Positions 18,456 to 29,886 of a stretch of 41,668 nt of DNA are shown in pieces. The position numbers and the translations under genes are program-made. The stretch spans positions 1 through 41,668 of the forward strand of contig JADGOX010000034.1 of assembly GCA_017882745.1 (NCBI GenBank), given 5' to 3'. The DNA comes from Mycobacteriaceae bacterium. GTDB taxonomy: Bacteria > Actinomycetota > Actinomycetes > Mycobacteriales > Mycobacteriaceae. A model generated the notes under the pieces. It ran no database searches, was not told the DNA's origin, and saw nothing but the letters and a program-made list of their open reading frames with translations. The number at the start of each line of letters is the position of its first letter. Positions within the stretch are counted from its first letter, which is position 1.

Positions 18456-19282
18456 GCGAATTGGCCAGATCCAGGAGATCGCGACGCCTCGGCGTCGCTG
18501 CCGTGGGGGCGGCTCCGCCGCGCGCCTCATCGCAGGCATCAACACGCACTCAAGATCACGGCACCAACGTTTCCGCCGTCGGAACTGAATTCGTGACTTC
18601 TCCTTCCGCGCTGAATCGCTTCAGCCTGACCAGTGACCGCGGTGGCGTCGTTCTCGGCTCCGACCAGCGCGGCGGTGCAATCCAGGTGCACCTCATCCGT
18701 CCGGTGCCCTCTCGTCTTGCTCTACTCGGTGGGCTCTACCTGGCGATGCAGCTGACGCTCCGCGCCGCAGCGACCGGCACGATCGTGGTAGTGGCCACGG
18801 GGCGGCCCGCCTCCTGGACACCCGTACTGCACGCATTCCACAGCGCACCAACGGTCCGGACTACGCACGGCGAGCCGGGTGCGGGCGCTCCCGTACAGAT
18901 ACGGGGCCTGGCCCCAGGCCCACTTCCCCGTGCCAGCCAGGATGCCCCGGTGCTCATCGTGCAGGACGGCGGTGCCGTACCCCAGGAGCTCTATCCCGCC
19001 CGCAGCCCGTGGCAGACCACCGCATACGTGCTGCCCTACCTGCATCCGCAGGTCGGCCTCAACGCCACCGCCGCCGACCTCGTCCTCGCGCAGCGACTTC
19101 CCGTGGGACAGGCCCAGCTTGCCGGGCGACTGTGGAATCTGCCACCAGCCATGGCCCACGAACTCGCGAGCCTCACCGACGACGGCGTTGTGGCGCTTGC
19201 CACCAACCTGTGGCTTCCGTTACGGCTGGTCACCACGCCGAAGGAGGCTGCGCTACTCGGGCCCGTCCGACGCGGAGACTGA
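18452..19282 (+). CDS. Conserved-looking hypothetical, translationally coupled to eccE (putative T7SS accessory)
   Basis: 276 aa ORF starting at ATGA overlap with eccE stop; no motif I recognise. Confidence 0.75.
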   Translation: MSELARSRRSRRLGVAAVGAAPPRASSQASTRTQDHGTNVSAVGTEFVTSPSALNRFSLTSDRGGVVLGSDQRGGAIQVHLIRPVPSRLALLGGLYLAMQLTLRAAATGTIVVVATGRPASWTPVLHAFHSAPTVRTTHGEPGAGAPVQIRGLAPGPLPRASQDAPVLIVQDGGAVPQELYPARSPWQTTAYVLPYLHPQVGLNATAADLVLAQRLPVGQAQLAGRLWNLPPAMAHELASLTDDGVVALATNLWLPLRLVTTPKEAALLGPVRRGD

Positions 19283-20113
19283 ACGATCCGTTCGGGGCGC
19301 GTGGGGCCAGGCCACCGGGCCGCGTACCGTCCGGGTGGCCTGCGCACGCACCGCGAACTCGTGTTCGGCTGGGTAGTCCACCGTCAACAGCGTGAGCCCG
19401 TGGGCGGGTGCCACGATGACCGCGTTCGCTCGCGCGGACATGCCCAACAGCTCGCTTATCCAGCTCGGGTCCCGGCGACCCTCGCCCACCATGATCAATG
19501 CGCCGACCAGGCTCCGCACCATCGAGTGGCAGAAGGCGTCCGCACTCACCTCTACGGTGACGATCCCACCCGGCGCAACGGACCACTCAAGTCGCTGCAG
19601 GCCGCGCACGGTGCTCGCACCCTCCCGACGCCTGCAGAAGGCAGCGAAGTCGTGCTCACCAAGCAGGATTGTTGACGCGTCCTGCATCCGTTGGAGGTCG
19701 AGCTCGTGCGACCAGGACACCGTGTCTCGGGCCCGCAAGGGGTCCGCTCCATGCGGCGCGGTGCTCAGGCGATACCCGTAGTGGCGACGCAGCGCCGAGA
19801 ACCGGGCGTCGAACTCCACCGGCACCTCGCGCATGCTCCGCACCCGGACGTCAGGAGGCAGGAAACGGCCGAGTCTGCGCACCAGACGCTCCGGCTGCTC
19901 AGTGAGCGCGGTAGTCGGCAGATCAACATGCGCGACCTGCCCGTCCGCGTGCACACCGGCGTCGGTGCGTCCTGCGACCGTCAGCGTGACCGGCGTGCGC
20001 AGCACTGTGGACATTCCATCCACCAACACGCCCTCTACCGTCCGTTGCTCCGGCTGGCGGGCCCAGCCGGCGAAATCCGTGCCGTCATAGGCGATATCCA
20101 AGCGGAACCGCAC
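19253..20113 (-). CDS. truA: tRNA pseudouridine(38-40) synthase TruA
   Basis: [44 protein letters not shown]; start ambiguous (GTG 20113 or ATG 20149). Confidence 0.93.
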   Translation of the reverse strand: MRFRLDIAYDGTDFAGWARQPEQRTVEGVLVDGMSTVLRTPVTLTVAGRTDAGVHADGQVAHVDLPTTALTEQPERLVRRLGRFLPPDVRVRSMREVPVEFDARFSALRRHYGYRLSTAPHGADPLRARDTVSWSHELDLQRMQDASTILLGEHDFAAFCRRREGASTVRGLQRLEWSVAPGGIVTVEVSADAFCHSMVRSLVGALIMVGEGRRDPSWISELLGMSARANAVIVAPAHGLTLLTVDYPAEHEFAVRAQATRTVRGPVAWPHAPRTDRSVSASDGPE

Positions 20114-20115
20114 AA

Positions 20116-20144
20116 GCCCGCCACCCCGTTCTGGGGTGGCGGGC
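20116..20144 (-). terminator. Perfect 12-bp GC stem-loop downstream of rplQ
   Basis: GCCCGCCACCCC-GTTCT-GGGGTGGCGGGC, ~20 nt after rplQ stop. Confidence 0.75.
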
Positions 20145-20162
20145 TCCATGTACAGAGCGATC

Positions 20163-20669
20163 TCAGGACTCGCTGTCTGTGCCCTCAGCGGACTCAGCGG
20201 ACTCAGCATCATCGGCGGGGACGTCACCGCTGACAACCTCATCGGCCGCCGATGCTGCGGCAGGCTTGGTGGACGACACCCGACGCGCACGATCAGCCTC
20301 GGAGGTCACCGTCTTGTCCTGCAACAGCTCGATGATGGCCATCGGGGCGTTGTCGCCCTTACGCGGCACCGTCTTGATGATGCGGGTGTAACCACCGTCG
20401 CGCTCGGCGAAGAACGGGCCGATCTCGGCGAAGAGGCTGTGCACGACGTCCTTGTCGCGGATCACCTTCATCACCTCGCGACGGTTGTGCAGGTCACCAA
20501 CCTTCGCCTTGCTGATCAGCTTCTCGGCGTAGGGCCGCAGCCGCTTCGCCTTCGCTTCGGTGGTGGTGATGCGGCCGTGCATGAACAACGACGTAGCCAG
20601 GTTGGCCAGCATAAGTCGCTGGTGGGCTGGCGACCCGCCGAGACGGGCACCCTTCGTGGGCTTGGGCAT
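20163..20669 (-). CDS. rplQ: 50S ribosomal protein L17
   Basis: [52 protein letters not shown]. Confidence 0.97.
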   Translation of the reverse strand: MPKPTKGARLGGSPAHQRLMLANLATSLFMHGRITTTEAKAKRLRPYAEKLISKAKVGDLHNRREVMKVIRDKDVVHSLFAEIGPFFAERDGGYTRIIKTVPRKGDNAPMAIIELLQDKTVTSEADRARRVSSTKPAAASAADEVVSGDVPADDAESAESAEGTDSES

Positions 20670-20739
20670 TGCGGAGCTCCTCTAGTCTCGCCCGCCCCGC
20701 CGCGGCGTGCATGCTGCGACGGGGATCGGGTGCAGCGGC

Positions 20740-21822
20740 TTACAGCTGTTCGGTCTCGGCATAGTCGGTGTCGTCGATGTTGTTGCCACTGGCATCGTCA
20801 CCGTCTTCGCCGTCCTCAGCATCGGTGTCGGTCCAGGTTCCGGTCTCGGCGTCGTAGCCGGCAACGGTGGACGGGTCGAACCCGGGAGGGCTGTCCTTGA
20901 GGTTCAGGCCCAGCCCGGCAAGCTTCACCTTGACCTCATCGATGGACTTCGCACCGAAGTTACGGATGTCCAGCAGATCTGCCTCGCTGCGGCCGACGAG
21001 CTCACCGACGGTGTGCACGCCTTCGCGCTTGAGGCAGTTGTACGACCGGACGGTCAGGTCCAGGTCCTCGATCGGCATTCCGAAGGCAGCGATGTGGTTG
21101 GTCTCCGCCGGTGACGGGCCAATCTCGATTCCCTCGGCCTCCACGTTCAGCTCGCGGGCCAAGCCGAAGAGCTCGGTGAGCGTGCGTCCGGCGGAAGCGA
21201 TGGCGTCCCGAGGAGTGATCGACGGTTTGGTCTCGACATCGAGCACCAGCCGGTCGAAGTCCGTGCGCTGCTCAACACGGGTTGCCTCGACCTTGTACGT
21301 CACCTTGAGTACCGGTGAGTAGATCGAGTCGACCGGGATCCGGCCGATCTCCGCGCCTGAGGCCTTGTTCTGCACCGCCGGAACGTAGCCACGCCCACGC
21401 TCGACGACCAACTCGATCTCAAGCTTGCCCTTGTCGTTCAGGGTCGCAACGTGCAGTTCCGGGTTGTGCACCTCGACGCCGGACGGTGCGACGATGTCGG
21501 CGGCCGTCACTACGCCAGGTCCCTGCTTGCGCAGGTACATGGTGACCGGCTCGTCCTCCTCGGAGCTGACGACCAGGCCCTTGAGGTTCAGGATGATGTC
21601 CGTGACATCTTCTTTGACGCCGGGCACCGTAGTGAACTCGTGCAGCACGCCGTCGATGCGGATGCTCGTGACAGCCGCTCCGGGGATCGACGAGAGCAAG
21701 GTGCGCCGAAGCGAGTTGCCGAGGGTGTAACCGAAACCAGGCTCAAGCGGTTCGATGACGAACCGTGACCGGGTGTCCTCGATTGCTTCCTCGGACAGCT
21801 CGGGACGCTGAGAGATAAGCAT
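20740..21822 (-). CDS. rpoA: DNA-directed RNA polymerase subunit alpha
   Basis: [59 protein letters not shown] plus alpha-CTD. Confidence 0.98.
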   Translation of the reverse strand: MLISQRPELSEEAIEDTRSRFVIEPLEPGFGYTLGNSLRRTLLSSIPGAAVTSIRIDGVLHEFTTVPGVKEDVTDIILNLKGLVVSSEEDEPVTMYLRKQGPGVVTAADIVAPSGVEVHNPELHVATLNDKGKLEIELVVERGRGYVPAVQNKASGAEIGRIPVDSIYSPVLKVTYKVEATRVEQRTDFDRLVLDVETKPSITPRDAIASAGRTLTELFGLARELNVEAEGIEIGPSPAETNHIAAFGMPIEDLDLTVRSYNCLKREGVHTVGELVGRSEADLLDIRNFGAKSIDEVKVKLAGLGLNLKDSPPGFDPSTVAGYDAETGTWTDTDAEDGEDGDDASGNNIDDTDYAETEQL

Positions 21823-21922
21823 GTGGGGTGTTCTCCTTCACCGACGTCCGCCATATGACGCCGAAAGGGTGTGGCGCGGCCGCCGCAGGTCGCGGCGGGC
21901 GATGGGGCAGGGTGACTGCCTC

Positions 21923-21966
21923 CCGGCCGGACCATGCTGCAAAGCTGCGCAGCATGGTCCGGCCGG
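21923..21966. terminator. Perfect 18-bp inverted repeat between rpsD and rpoA (terminator/attenuator/processing hairpin)
   Basis: CCGGCCGGACCATGCTGC - AAAGCTGC - GCAGCATGGTCCGGCCGG. Confidence 0.7.
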
Positions 21967-21992
21967 TCGGACGAGTCACCGAGAGTCGAGCA

Positions 21993-22598
21993 TCACTTCG
22001 AGTAGAGCTCGACGATCAGCTGTTCGTTGAGCGGAATATCGATCTGCGCACGGTCCGGAATCTGGTGGACCAAGATGCGCAGCTGCGGTCCGACAACCTG
22101 CAGCCAACCGGGAACCGGCCGGTCGCCGACGGTCTCCTTGGCGACCTGGAACGGCAGCGTAGACAACGACTTCGGCTTGACGTCGATGATGTCGTACTGC
22201 GAAACCCGGTAGCTCGGGATGTCGACCTTGGCGCCGTTGACCAACATGTGGCCGTGGGTGACCAGCTGACGAGCCTGGCGGCGAGTACGGGCCAGGCCAG
22301 CGCGGTAGACCACGCTGTCCAGGCGAGTCTCCAGGATCTGCAACAGCACAGAACCGGTCTTGCCCGCCTTGCGGTTGGCCTCTGCGTAGTAGCGACGGAA
22401 CTGCTTCTCCATCACTCCATAGGTGAAGCGCGCCTTCTGCTTCTCTTGGAGCTGAAGCAGGTATTCGCTTTCCTTGATCCGCGCGCGACCGTGCTGGCCG
22501 GGCGGGTACGGACGACGCTCGAACGCGGCGTCTCCACCGACGAGGTCAACCCGAAGTCGCCGGGACTTGCGGGTAATGGGTCCGGTATAACGAGCCAT
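21993..22598 (-). CDS. rpsD: 30S ribosomal protein S4
   Basis: MARYTGPITRKSRRLRVDLVGGDAAFERRPYPPGQHGRARIKESEYLLQLQEKQKARF. Confidence 0.97.
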   Translation of the reverse strand: MARYTGPITRKSRRLRVDLVGGDAAFERRPYPPGQHGRARIKESEYLLQLQEKQKARFTYGVMEKQFRRYYAEANRKAGKTGSVLLQILETRLDSVVYRAGLARTRRQARQLVTHGHMLVNGAKVDIPSYRVSQYDIIDVKPKSLSTLPFQVAKETVGDRPVPGWLQVVGPQLRILVHQIPDRAQIDIPLNEQLIVELYSK

Positions 22599-22618
22599 GT
22601 GCTTGCCTTCCCTTCCCG

Positions 22619-23035
22619 CTAGACCCGGCGCCGCTTGGGCGGCCGGCAGCCGTTGTGCGGCTGGGGGGTGACGTCGGAGATGGTGCCGACCTCCAGGCCG
22701 GCAGCCTGAAGTGAACGAATCGCTGTCTCACGGCCTGAGCCGGGACCCTTGACGAAGACGTCGACCTTCTTCATGCCGTGCTCCTGCGCCTTGCGGGCAG
22801 CGCTCTCGGCGGCCATCTGCGCGGCGAAAGGAGTCGACTTGCGGGAGCCCTTGAAGCCCACGTGGCCCGAGGACGCCCAGGAAATGACGTTCCCGGCAGG
22901 ATCGGTGATCGAGACGATCGTGTTGTTGAACGTGCTCTTGATGTGCGCAGCCCCGTGGCTGACGTTCTTCTTTTCCTTGCGACGGGTCTTCTGGGTCTTC
23001 TTGGGACCACTCGCACTGCGTGCTTTGGGGGGCAT
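22619..23035 (-). CDS. rpsK: 30S ribosomal protein S11
   Basis: [50 protein letters not shown]. Confidence 0.97.
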   Translation of the reverse strand: MPPKARSASGPKKTQKTRRKEKKNVSHGAAHIKSTFNNTIVSITDPAGNVISWASSGHVGFKGSRKSTPFAAQMAAESAARKAQEHGMKKVDVFVKGPGSGRETAIRSLQAAGLEVGTISDVTPQPHNGCRPPKRRRV

Positions 23036-23038
23036 CTC

Positions 23039-23413
23039 TTACCTGACCTTCTTCTTGCCGGCGATGGTGCGCTTGGGACCTTTGCGCGTACGCGCGTTGG
23101 TCTTGGTGCGCTGGCCACGAACCGGCAGGCCACGGCGGTGCCGAATGCCCTGGTAGCAGCCGATCTCGATCTTGCGTCGGATGTCGGCCTGAACCTCGCG
23201 GCGCAGGTCGCCCTCAACCTTGAGGGACTCCTCGATGTAGTCCCTGAGCTTCGCGAGGTCCGCGTCGCTCAGGTCCTTCGTCCGCAGGTCGTAGCTGATG
23301 CCAGTGGCATTCAGGATTTCCTGCGAACGGGTACGGCCGATGCCGTAGATATAGGTGAGCGCGATCTCCATCCGCTTGTCGCGGGGGAGGTCGACGCCTG
23401 AGAGCCGTGCCAT
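23039..23413 (-). CDS. rpsM: 30S ribosomal protein S13
   Basis: [57 protein letters not shown]. Confidence 0.97.
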   Translation of the reverse strand: MARLSGVDLPRDKRMEIALTYIYGIGRTRSQEILNATGISYDLRTKDLSDADLAKLRDYIEESLKVEGDLRREVQADIRRKIEIGCYQGIRHRRGLPVRGQRTKTNARTRKGPKRTIAGKKKVR

Positions 23414-23611
23414 ACGGCATGTCCTTCCATTGTCCGGAGGTCTGCTCCCCGTCCGTCCCTGGCAGCGAAATCACACTGTCGGGCCCCGGCCTCCGTGCCG
23501 GGGGTGTACCGAAACCTGCCAAACATCGGCAACTGCGCTCCGGCTGGTGCGGGGAGGATTGTCTTGCTCGTTCGCATCAGATCGACTGCGAGGGTGCTGC
23601 GGCAACGCTGA

Positions 23612-23725
23612 TCAGCCCTGACGCTGCTTGTGACGCAGGTTCTCGCAGATCACCATGACGCGCCCGTTGCGGCGAATCACCTTGCACTTCTCACAGATCT
23701 TCTTGACGCTGGGTTTGACCTTCAC
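23612..23725 (-). CDS. rpmJ: 50S ribosomal protein L36
   Basis: GTG-start 37-aa ORF missing from the ORF track: [37 protein letters not shown], Zn-binding C..C..C..H type. Confidence 0.95.
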   Translation of the reverse strand: MKVKPSVKKICEKCKVIRRNGRVMVICENLRHKQRQG

Positions 23726-23791
23726 GTCTTTCGGCTCTCCTGGTCGGTGTGGCTACTTACTGGTGCAGACATCACGTGCGCGCAACGCCAA

Positions 23792-24013
23792 CTACTTGTA
23801 GCGATAGACGATGCGCCCTCGGGAGAGGTCGTAAGGAGACAGCTCCACGACGACCCTGTCCTCGGGAAGGATGCGGATGTAGTGCTGCCGCATCTTGCCG
23901 CTGATGTGTGCGAGAACCCGGTGGCCGTTTTCCAGCTCCACGCGGAACATCGCGTTCGGTAATGGCTCGACTACCCGGCCCTCAACTTCGATGGCCCCGT
24001 CCTTTTTGCCCAT
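23792..24013 (-). CDS. infA: Translation initiation factor IF-1
   Basis: [73 protein letters not shown]. Confidence 0.97.
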   Translation of the reverse strand: MGKKDGAIEVEGRVVEPLPNAMFRVELENGHRVLAHISGKMRQHYIRILPEDRVVVELSPYDLSRGRIVYRYK

Positions 24014-24201
24014 GTCCTCCGCGATCCGTGGCAGTGTCTGCTGGTCAACTCAACAACCGTCATCCCCACACGCCGTCTCCGGCGCGCAGGGAAGCAGTCT
24101 CAAGTGGTGCGAATGTGCGCCGGCAGAGACGCAGGACCTACGTGGGCGCGCGCACAACCGACGCGCACTGCGCGCCGTCGTCAGAGTCTACGCGGCGGCC
24201 T

Positions 24202-24231
24202 GGTCCAGGCCAAATGCGGGATGCCAGGACC
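24202..24231 (-). terminator. Candidate hairpin between map and infA
   Basis: GGTCCAGGC / GCCAGGACC, 8/9 pairing, 12-nt loop; overlaps 15-bp palindrome GGCCTGGTCCAGGCC (24197-24211). Confidence 0.35.
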
Positions 24232-24264
24232 GACCCGAATACCGCACCGTAACGACGCCAGCGG

Positions 24265-25059
24265 TCAGTTGGCGAGAGTGAGGATCCGTGGCCCCGACGC
24301 GGTGACCGCGACTGTGTGCTCCCAGTGCGCGGCCTTGCTGCCGTCGGTCGTGACCACGGTCCAGTCGTCAGCCAGCACACGAGTGTCCACCGTGCCGAGC
24401 GTCAGCATCGGTTCGATGGCCAGCACCGAGCCCTCCACAAGCCGTGGTCCGGTAGCCGGCGGGCCCTCGTTGGCCAGGAACGGATCGGCGTGCATGACCC
24501 GGCCGATCCCATGGCCGCCGTAACCGTCGACGATGCCGTACTCGCGGCCGTCGCGGCGTTCTGCTGCCCTCGTCTCGCGCTCGATCGCGTGCGAGACATC
24601 ACCAAGCCGATTGCCGACGAGCATCGCGGCAATCCCCGCGTGCATCGAAGCCTCACACGCCGCCGACAAGGCCAGTACCGCGGGCGTCACATCGCCAACC
24701 GCGACAGTCACCGCGGAGTCGCCGTGCCAACCGTCGAGTATCGCGCCGCAGTCGATGGAGACGAGATCACCCTCCGCAATGATCTCCGCGGCCGAAGGGA
24801 TCCCGTGCACCACTCGATCGTTGAGCGAGGAGCAGATGGACGCGGGAAAACCGTGGTACCCCAGAAACGACGGCACAGCCCCCGCGTCCGCAATGACTTG
24901 CGCAGCGACGGCGTCCAACTCCGCCGTGCTCACGCCGGACCGCGTCATGGCCGCAACAGCCGCCAACGCCCGTGCGACCACCGCACCCGCCGCCGCCATC
25001 GCGTCGAGCTCCCCCGCACTGCGCGCGGGCACCACCCTCCGACCGCGAAGCACCCCCAT
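24265..25059 (-). CDS. map: Methionine aminopeptidase type I
   Basis: [49 protein letters not shown]. Confidence 0.95.
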   Translation of the reverse strand: MGVLRGRRVVPARSAGELDAMAAAGAVVARALAAVAAMTRSGVSTAELDAVAAQVIADAGAVPSFLGYHGFPASICSSLNDRVVHGIPSAAEIIAEGDLVSIDCGAILDGWHGDSAVTVAVGDVTPAVLALSAACEASMHAGIAAMLVGNRLGDVSHAIERETRAAERRDGREYGIVDGYGGHGIGRVMHADPFLANEGPPATGPRLVEGSVLAIEPMLTLGTVDTRVLADDWTVVTTDGSKAAHWEHTVAVTASGPRILTLAN

Positions 25060-25613
25060 CAGCGGGAGCGGGCGTGGAGAGCGTGCAGAGCGCGTGCCGC
25101 CACGTCCTCGACCTCGCCGACCGCGTCGACGACGACGAGCTGGTCGGCATAGTGCGCCAACAGCGGCGAGGTCTCGTCCAGATACACCCGGAGCCGACGC
25201 CGGATGACCGCTTCGGTGTCATCTGCCCGGCCGCGAGCCAGCATGCGCTCTACTACCAGGTCCTCGGAGATCCGGAACTCGAGCACTGCATCGAGCTGCT
25301 GCCCGAGGTCGCTCAGGATCCCTGCGAGCACCTCAGCCTGACCCACCGTCCGCGGAAAACCGTCAAGGAGGAAGCCCTTGGCCGCGTCCGGCTCGCCGAG
25401 CCGTTCGCGCACCATTTCGTTGGTCACCTCGTCGGGGACGAGGTCCCCCGCGTCGACGTAACGCTTCGCTTCCTGACCGAGCGGCGTCTCCTCGCCCATG
25501 TGGGCACGGAAGAGATCCCCGGTAGAGATGTGCGGAATGCCCAGCTCGACCGACAAGAGGGCCGCCTGGGTTCCCTTGCCCGCTCCCGGCGGGCCAACAA
25601 GGACGAGTCTCAC
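25059..25613 (-). CDS. adk: Adenylate kinase
   Basis: [54 protein letters not shown]. Confidence 0.97.
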   Translation of the reverse strand: MRLVLVGPPGAGKGTQAALLSVELGIPHISTGDLFRAHMGEETPLGQEAKRYVDAGDLVPDEVTNEMVRERLGEPDAAKGFLLDGFPRTVGQAEVLAGILSDLGQQLDAVLEFRISEDLVVERMLARGRADDTEAVIRRRLRVYLDETSPLLAHYADQLVVVDAVGEVEDVAARALHALHARSR

Positions 25614-26941
25614 TACTTCAGGAACCCTTCGTAGTTGCGCTGCATCAACTGGCTCTCAATCTGCTTCACAGTATCCAGTCCGACACCCACCATGATCAGA
25701 ACGGAGGTGCCGCCGAACGGGAAGTTCCCCGCTCCGCCGCCACTGCCAAGATCGAGGAACAGGTTGGGGAGAACCGAGACGATACCGAGGTACACGGATC
25801 CGAACAGCGTGATGCGGCCCAGCACGAAGCTCAGGTACTCCGCTGTCGGCCGCCCAGGCCGGATACCCGGAATGAACCCCCCGAACTTCTTCATCTCATC
25901 CGCACGTTCTTCGGGATTGAACGTAATCGCCACATAGAAGTACGTGAAGAAGATGATCAGCGCGAAGTACAGCGCGATGTAGGGGCCGCTGGAAGGCCGC
26001 ACGAGGTACTCACTGATGAACTTCTGCCACCAGCTCGGAGTCCCGGTCGACGAGGACGTCAGCTGGGAGACGAGGCTCGGCAGGTACAACAGTGAGGACG
26101 CGAAGATGACGGGGATGACGCCCGCCTGGTTCACCTTCAGCGGCAGGTAGGTCGACGTTCCGCCGTACATGCGCCGGCCGACCATTCGCTTTGCGTACTG
26201 CACCGGGATACGGCGCTGGCCCTGTTCCACGAAGACGACGCTGGCAAAGATGGCGAGTGCGGCGACGCAGACCAGTGCGAACACAAGGCCGCCGCGGGCG
26301 TCCAACACGCCCTTGCCCTCGCCGGGGATCCGCGAACCGATCGAAGTGAAGATCAGCAGCGACATACCGTTGCCGATGCCACGGTCGGTGATCAGCTCAC
26401 CCAGCCACATGATCACGCTGGTGCCCGCGGTCATCACCACGACAACTACGACCATCGTGAAGATCGAGCCACCGGGAATCGCCGGATAGAGGTTGTTGTC
26501 GCAGCCCTGGAAGAGCTGACCTCGCGTTGCGAGGGCCACGATGCCGGTGGACTGCAGCACAGCAAGAGCGATCGTCAAGTACCGGGTGTACTGGGTCATC
26601 TTGGCCTGACCCGACTGCCCCTCCTTCTGCAGCGCTTCGAACCGCGGGATGACCACGGTGAGCAGCTGCACGATGATGCTGGCAGTGATATAGGGCATGA
26701 TGCCCAGCGCGAAGATCGAGAGCTGCAGAAGTGCGCCACCACTGAAGAGGTTGATCATCGAGTAGATGCTCTTGCTGTCGCCACCACTGACCTGTTTGAG
26801 GCAGGTCTGGATGTTGACATATGACACACCTGGCGACGGCAAAGTTGCGCCCAGCCGATAGACCGCGAGGATCCCCAGAGTGAAGAGGATCTTCCGCCTC
26901 AGATCGGGGGTCTTGAAGGCAGAGACGAAGGCGGAGAGCAC
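25613..26941 (-). CDS. secY: Preprotein translocase subunit SecY
   Basis: [39 protein letters not shown], multi-TM, conserved SecY loops. Confidence 0.97.
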   Translation of the reverse strand: MLSAFVSAFKTPDLRRKILFTLGILAVYRLGATLPSPGVSYVNIQTCLKQVSGGDSKSIYSMINLFSGGALLQLSIFALGIMPYITASIIVQLLTVVIPRFEALQKEGQSGQAKMTQYTRYLTIALAVLQSTGIVALATRGQLFQGCDNNLYPAIPGGSIFTMVVVVVVMTAGTSVIMWLGELITDRGIGNGMSLLIFTSIGSRIPGEGKGVLDARGGLVFALVCVAALAIFASVVFVEQGQRRIPVQYAKRMVGRRMYGGTSTYLPLKVNQAGVIPVIFASSLLYLPSLVSQLTSSSTGTPSWWQKFISEYLVRPSSGPYIALYFALIIFFTYFYVAITFNPEERADEMKKFGGFIPGIRPGRPTAEYLSFVLGRITLFGSVYLGIVSVLPNLFLDLGSGGGAGNFPFGGTSVLIMVGVGLDTVKQIESQLMQRNYEGFLK

Positions 26942-27100
26942 TGATCCTCCTGGCAGCTTCGGGCGGACAAATTCTGCCCCTGCTTGGCTCTTTGGGATAG
27001 GACGGGCAAGGCAACCATCTCAGGACGCCGGGTGTGACTCTAACAGTCAGTCACCGCACACCACCGCTGACGGGAGACCGCGCAGTGGCGAAAAGCGGGA

Positions 27101-27142
27101 CGACCGCGGCTGGCCTGCGCGTTCACAGGCCAACCGCGGTCG
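27101..27142 (-). terminator. Hairpin between rplO and secY
   Basis: CGACCGCGGCTGGCCTG-CGCGTTCA-CAGGCCAACCGCGGTCG, 16/17 pairing; followed on the minus strand by TCCCGCTTTT. Confidence 0.7.
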
Positions 27143-27164
27143 TCACCACGCTTTGGCGATCCTC

Positions 27165-27611
27165 TCAGAGCTCGACCACGCTACCGCCGGCAGCGGCGAT
27201 CTTCTCCTTGGCGGAACCCGAGAACTTGTTCGCACTCACCTCGAGCTTGACTGCGCCGAGGTCGCCGTCACCAAGAACCTTGACGAGCTGGTTCTTGCGC
27301 ACAGCACCCGCCGCGATGAGCTCCTCGGGACCAACCGTGCCACCCTGAGGGAACAAGCGCGCCAGATCGGCCACGTTCACCACCTGGTACTCGACTCGGT
27401 TGCGGTTGGTGAAACCCTTGAGCTTGGGCAGCCGCATGTGCAAGGGCATCTGCCCGCCCTCGAAGGCGGCTGGCACGTTCTTGCGTGCCTTGGTGCCCTT
27501 GGTGCCGCGGCCAGCAGTCTTACCGCGCTTACCGCCCTCACCACGACCAACCCGAATCTTGTCCTGCTTGGCCCCGGGAGCGGGGCGCAGGTGGTGCAGC
27601 TTGATTGTCAT
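27165..27611 (-). CDS. rplO: 50S ribosomal protein L15
   Basis: [67 protein letters not shown]. Confidence 0.97.
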   Translation of the reverse strand: MTIKLHHLRPAPGAKQDKIRVGRGEGGKRGKTAGRGTKGTKARKNVPAAFEGGQMPLHMRLPKLKGFTNRNRVEYQVVNVADLARLFPQGGTVGPEELIAAGAVRKNQLVKVLGDGDLGAVKLEVSANKFSGSAKEKIAAAGGSVVEL

Positions 27612-27820
27612 TGCGAATCCTCCTTGCTCGCGTCCGCGGGCACGACTGACTCAACAGAGACCAGATGCGCCACCGTCGCGATCATGCCCCGAACCTGCGG
27701 GCTGTCCTCGCGAACCACAGACTGCCGGATCTTGTGCAGTCCAAGGGTCCTCAAGGTCTCACGCTGGTTCTTCTTGGTACCAATCGTGCTACGCCGCTGC
27801 GTAACCAACAGCTCGCCCAT
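27608..27820 (-). CDS. rpmD: 50S ribosomal protein L30
   Basis: [51 protein letters not shown]. Confidence 0.96.
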   Translation of the reverse strand: MGELLVTQRRSTIGTKKNQRETLRTLGLHKIRQSVVREDSPQVRGMIATVAHLVSVESVVPADASKEDSQ

Positions 27821-27825
27821 GGCGA

Positions 27826-28452
27826 TCAGGCCCCCTGTCCAGCACGTGCCCGCAGCATGCCTGCGGGTGCAACATCTTCGATCGGCAGCCCACGACGGGC
27901 GGCTACCTCTTCGGGACGCTGCAGCATCTTCAAAGCAGCAACTGTTGCGTGCACCACGTTGATGGCGTTGTCACTACCCAGCGACTTCGACAGCACGTCG
28001 TGGATCCCGGCGCACTCCAGAACCGCACGAACCGGGCCACCGGCGATGACGCCTGTACCCGGGCTCGCCGGACGCAGCATCACGACACCCGCGGCCGCTT
28101 CACCCTGAACCGGGTGAGTGATGGTCGCACCGATCATCGGGACTCGGAAGAAGCTCTTGCGGGCCTCGTCGGAACCCTTCTGGATTGCGGCCGGGACCTC
28201 CTTGGCCTTTCCGTAGCCGACACCTACCATGCCGGCACCGTCACCGACGATCACCAGGGCGGTGAAACTGAAGCGCCGACCACCCTTGACCACCTTCGAC
28301 ACTCGGTTGATGGCGACAACGCGTTCGAGCTGCGTGGTCTTCTCAGGCGCCGCACCGCGACCGCCTTCACGACGACCGCCGCCGCCTCGACGCTCGCCAC
28401 CGGCACCACCAGCAGCAGCGCCGGCGCCGCCTTCACGCGCACGTCCCGGCAT
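27826..28452 (-). CDS. rpsE: 30S ribosomal protein S5
   Basis: [52 protein letters not shown] with Arg/Gly-rich N-terminal extension. Confidence 0.97.
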   Translation of the reverse strand: MPGRAREGGAGAAAGGAGGERRGGGGRREGGRGAAPEKTTQLERVVAINRVSKVVKGGRRFSFTALVIVGDGAGMVGVGYGKAKEVPAAIQKGSDEARKSFFRVPMIGATITHPVQGEAAAGVVMLRPASPGTGVIAGGPVRAVLECAGIHDVLSKSLGSDNAINVVHATVAALKMLQRPEEVAARRGLPIEDVAPAGMLRARAGQGA

Positions 28453-28504
28453 CAGGCTGTCCTTCCGTTCGTCTCACTCAGAATAAGTACTTGAACTGTC
28501 CGCA

Positions 28505-28933
28505 TCAGAATTTCAACCCACCCTCGCGGGCAGCGTCAGCAAGTGCCGCAACCCGACCGTGATAGTCATTGCCGCCGCGGTCGAAGACCACGGCCTCTAC
28601 ACCGGCAGCCTTCGCGCGCTCGGCGAGCAGGGCACCGACCTTGGCGGAGCGGGCCTTCTTGTCGCCAGTCAATGCGCGAACATCGGGTTCCATCGTCGAG
28701 GCCGCCACCAAGGTGTGACCGGCCAGGTCGTCGACCAGCTGTGCGTGGATGTGCCGCGCGGAGCGGTTGACCACCAGCCGTGGCCGAGTGACCGAACCGC
28801 TGACCTTCTTGCGAATGCGGAAATGCCTGCGGGCCCGCGACAGGCGGCGCTTGGTCGATGCGTCCTTGCCCAAAGCAATGCGCTTCTTCGAGACCGGTGC
28901 GCCTGCGACGCTCGTGTTTGCAGTCTGGCTCAT
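28505..28933 (-). CDS. rplR: 50S ribosomal protein L18
   Basis: [50 protein letters not shown]; start ATG 28933. Confidence 0.96.
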   Translation of the reverse strand: MSQTANTSVAGAPVSKKRIALGKDASTKRRLSRARRHFRIRKKVSGSVTRPRLVVNRSARHIHAQLVDDLAGHTLVAASTMEPDVRALTGDKKARSAKVGALLAERAKAAGVEAVVFDRGGNDYHGRVAALADAAREGGLKF

Positions 28934-28934
28934 G

Positions 28935-29474
28935 TCACTTACCCGTCTTTCCGACCTTGCGACGGATCTGCTCACCTGCGTATCTGACACCCTTACCCTT
29001 GTACGGGTCGGGGCGACGCAGCCGGCGGATGTTCGCCGCAATCTGGCCGACTTTCTGCTTGTCGATCCCGGTGATGGAGAACCGTGTGGGGCTCTCCACC
29101 GCGAAGCTGATGCCCTCGAGCGCTGCAATGGGGACGCTGTGGCTGTAACCGAGCGCGAACTCCAGGTCGGAGCCCTTCAGCTGCACACGATATCCGACAC
29201 CGTGGATCTCCATCTTGCGCTCGTAACCTTCGGTTACACCGATGACCATGTTCTGCACCAGGGTGCGAGAAAGGCCGTGCAACGAGCGGCTACGACGATC
29301 GTCGTCAGGCCGACTGACGGTGACTGCGCCGTCGTCGGCACGACCGACGGTGATCGGCTCTGAAATCGTGGTCGCCAGGGTGCCCTTGGGCCCCTTGACT
29401 GTGACTGTCTGACCCGCGATGGTCACGTCCACTCCGGACGGGACGACTACGGGGAGCTTTCCGATGCGTGACAT
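28935..29474 (-). CDS. rplF: 50S ribosomal protein L6
   Basis: [39 protein letters not shown]-term [25 protein letters not shown]. Confidence 0.96.
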   Translation of the reverse strand: MSRIGKLPVVVPSGVDVTIAGQTVTVKGPKGTLATTISEPITVGRADDGAVTVSRPDDDRRSRSLHGLSRTLVQNMVIGVTEGYERKMEIHGVGYRVQLKGSDLEFALGYSHSVPIAALEGISFAVESPTRFSITGIDKQKVGQIAANIRRLRRPDPYKGKGVRYAGEQIRRKVGKTGK

Positions 29475-29487
29475 GTCGTGGCCTCCC

Positions 29488-29886
29488 CTACCAGACGTAG
29501 GCGAGGACTTCCCCGCCAACGCCCTGCTTGGCCGCCTGACGGTCCGTGACAAGGCCTGCGGACGTGGAGATGATCGCCACGCCGAGACCCCCCAGAACCT
29601 TGGGCAGGTTAGTGGATTTTGCGTACACCCGAAGTCCGGGCTTGGAGACGCGCCGCAATCCGGCGATGCTCCGCTCGCGGGTCGGGCCGTACTTCAGGTC
29701 GATGACGAGCGACTGTCCTACAGCCGCCTCCTCAGCGCGGTAACCGGCGATGTAGCCCTCCCTCTTGAGGATCTCGGCGATGTTCGCCTTGATCTTCGAG
29801 TGGGGCATCTTCACGTCGTCGTGGTAAGCCGAGTTTGCGTTCCGCACGCGAGTCAGCATGTCTGCGATCGGGTCTGTCATGGTCAT
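29488..29886 (-). CDS. rpsH: 30S ribosomal protein S8
   Basis: [44 protein letters not shown]. Confidence 0.97.
   Translation of the reverse strand: MTMTDPIADMLTRVRNANSAYHDDVKMPHSKIKANIAEILKREGYIAGYRAEEAAVGQSLVIDLKYGPTRERSIAGLRRVSKPGLRVYAKSTNLPKVLGGLGVAIISTSAGLVTDRQAAKQGVGGEVLAYVW

Noticed and set aside
28369-28452. GC-rich repetitive stretch at start of rpsE
   Set aside because: It encodes the Gly/Arg-rich N-terminal extension common in actinobacterial S5.
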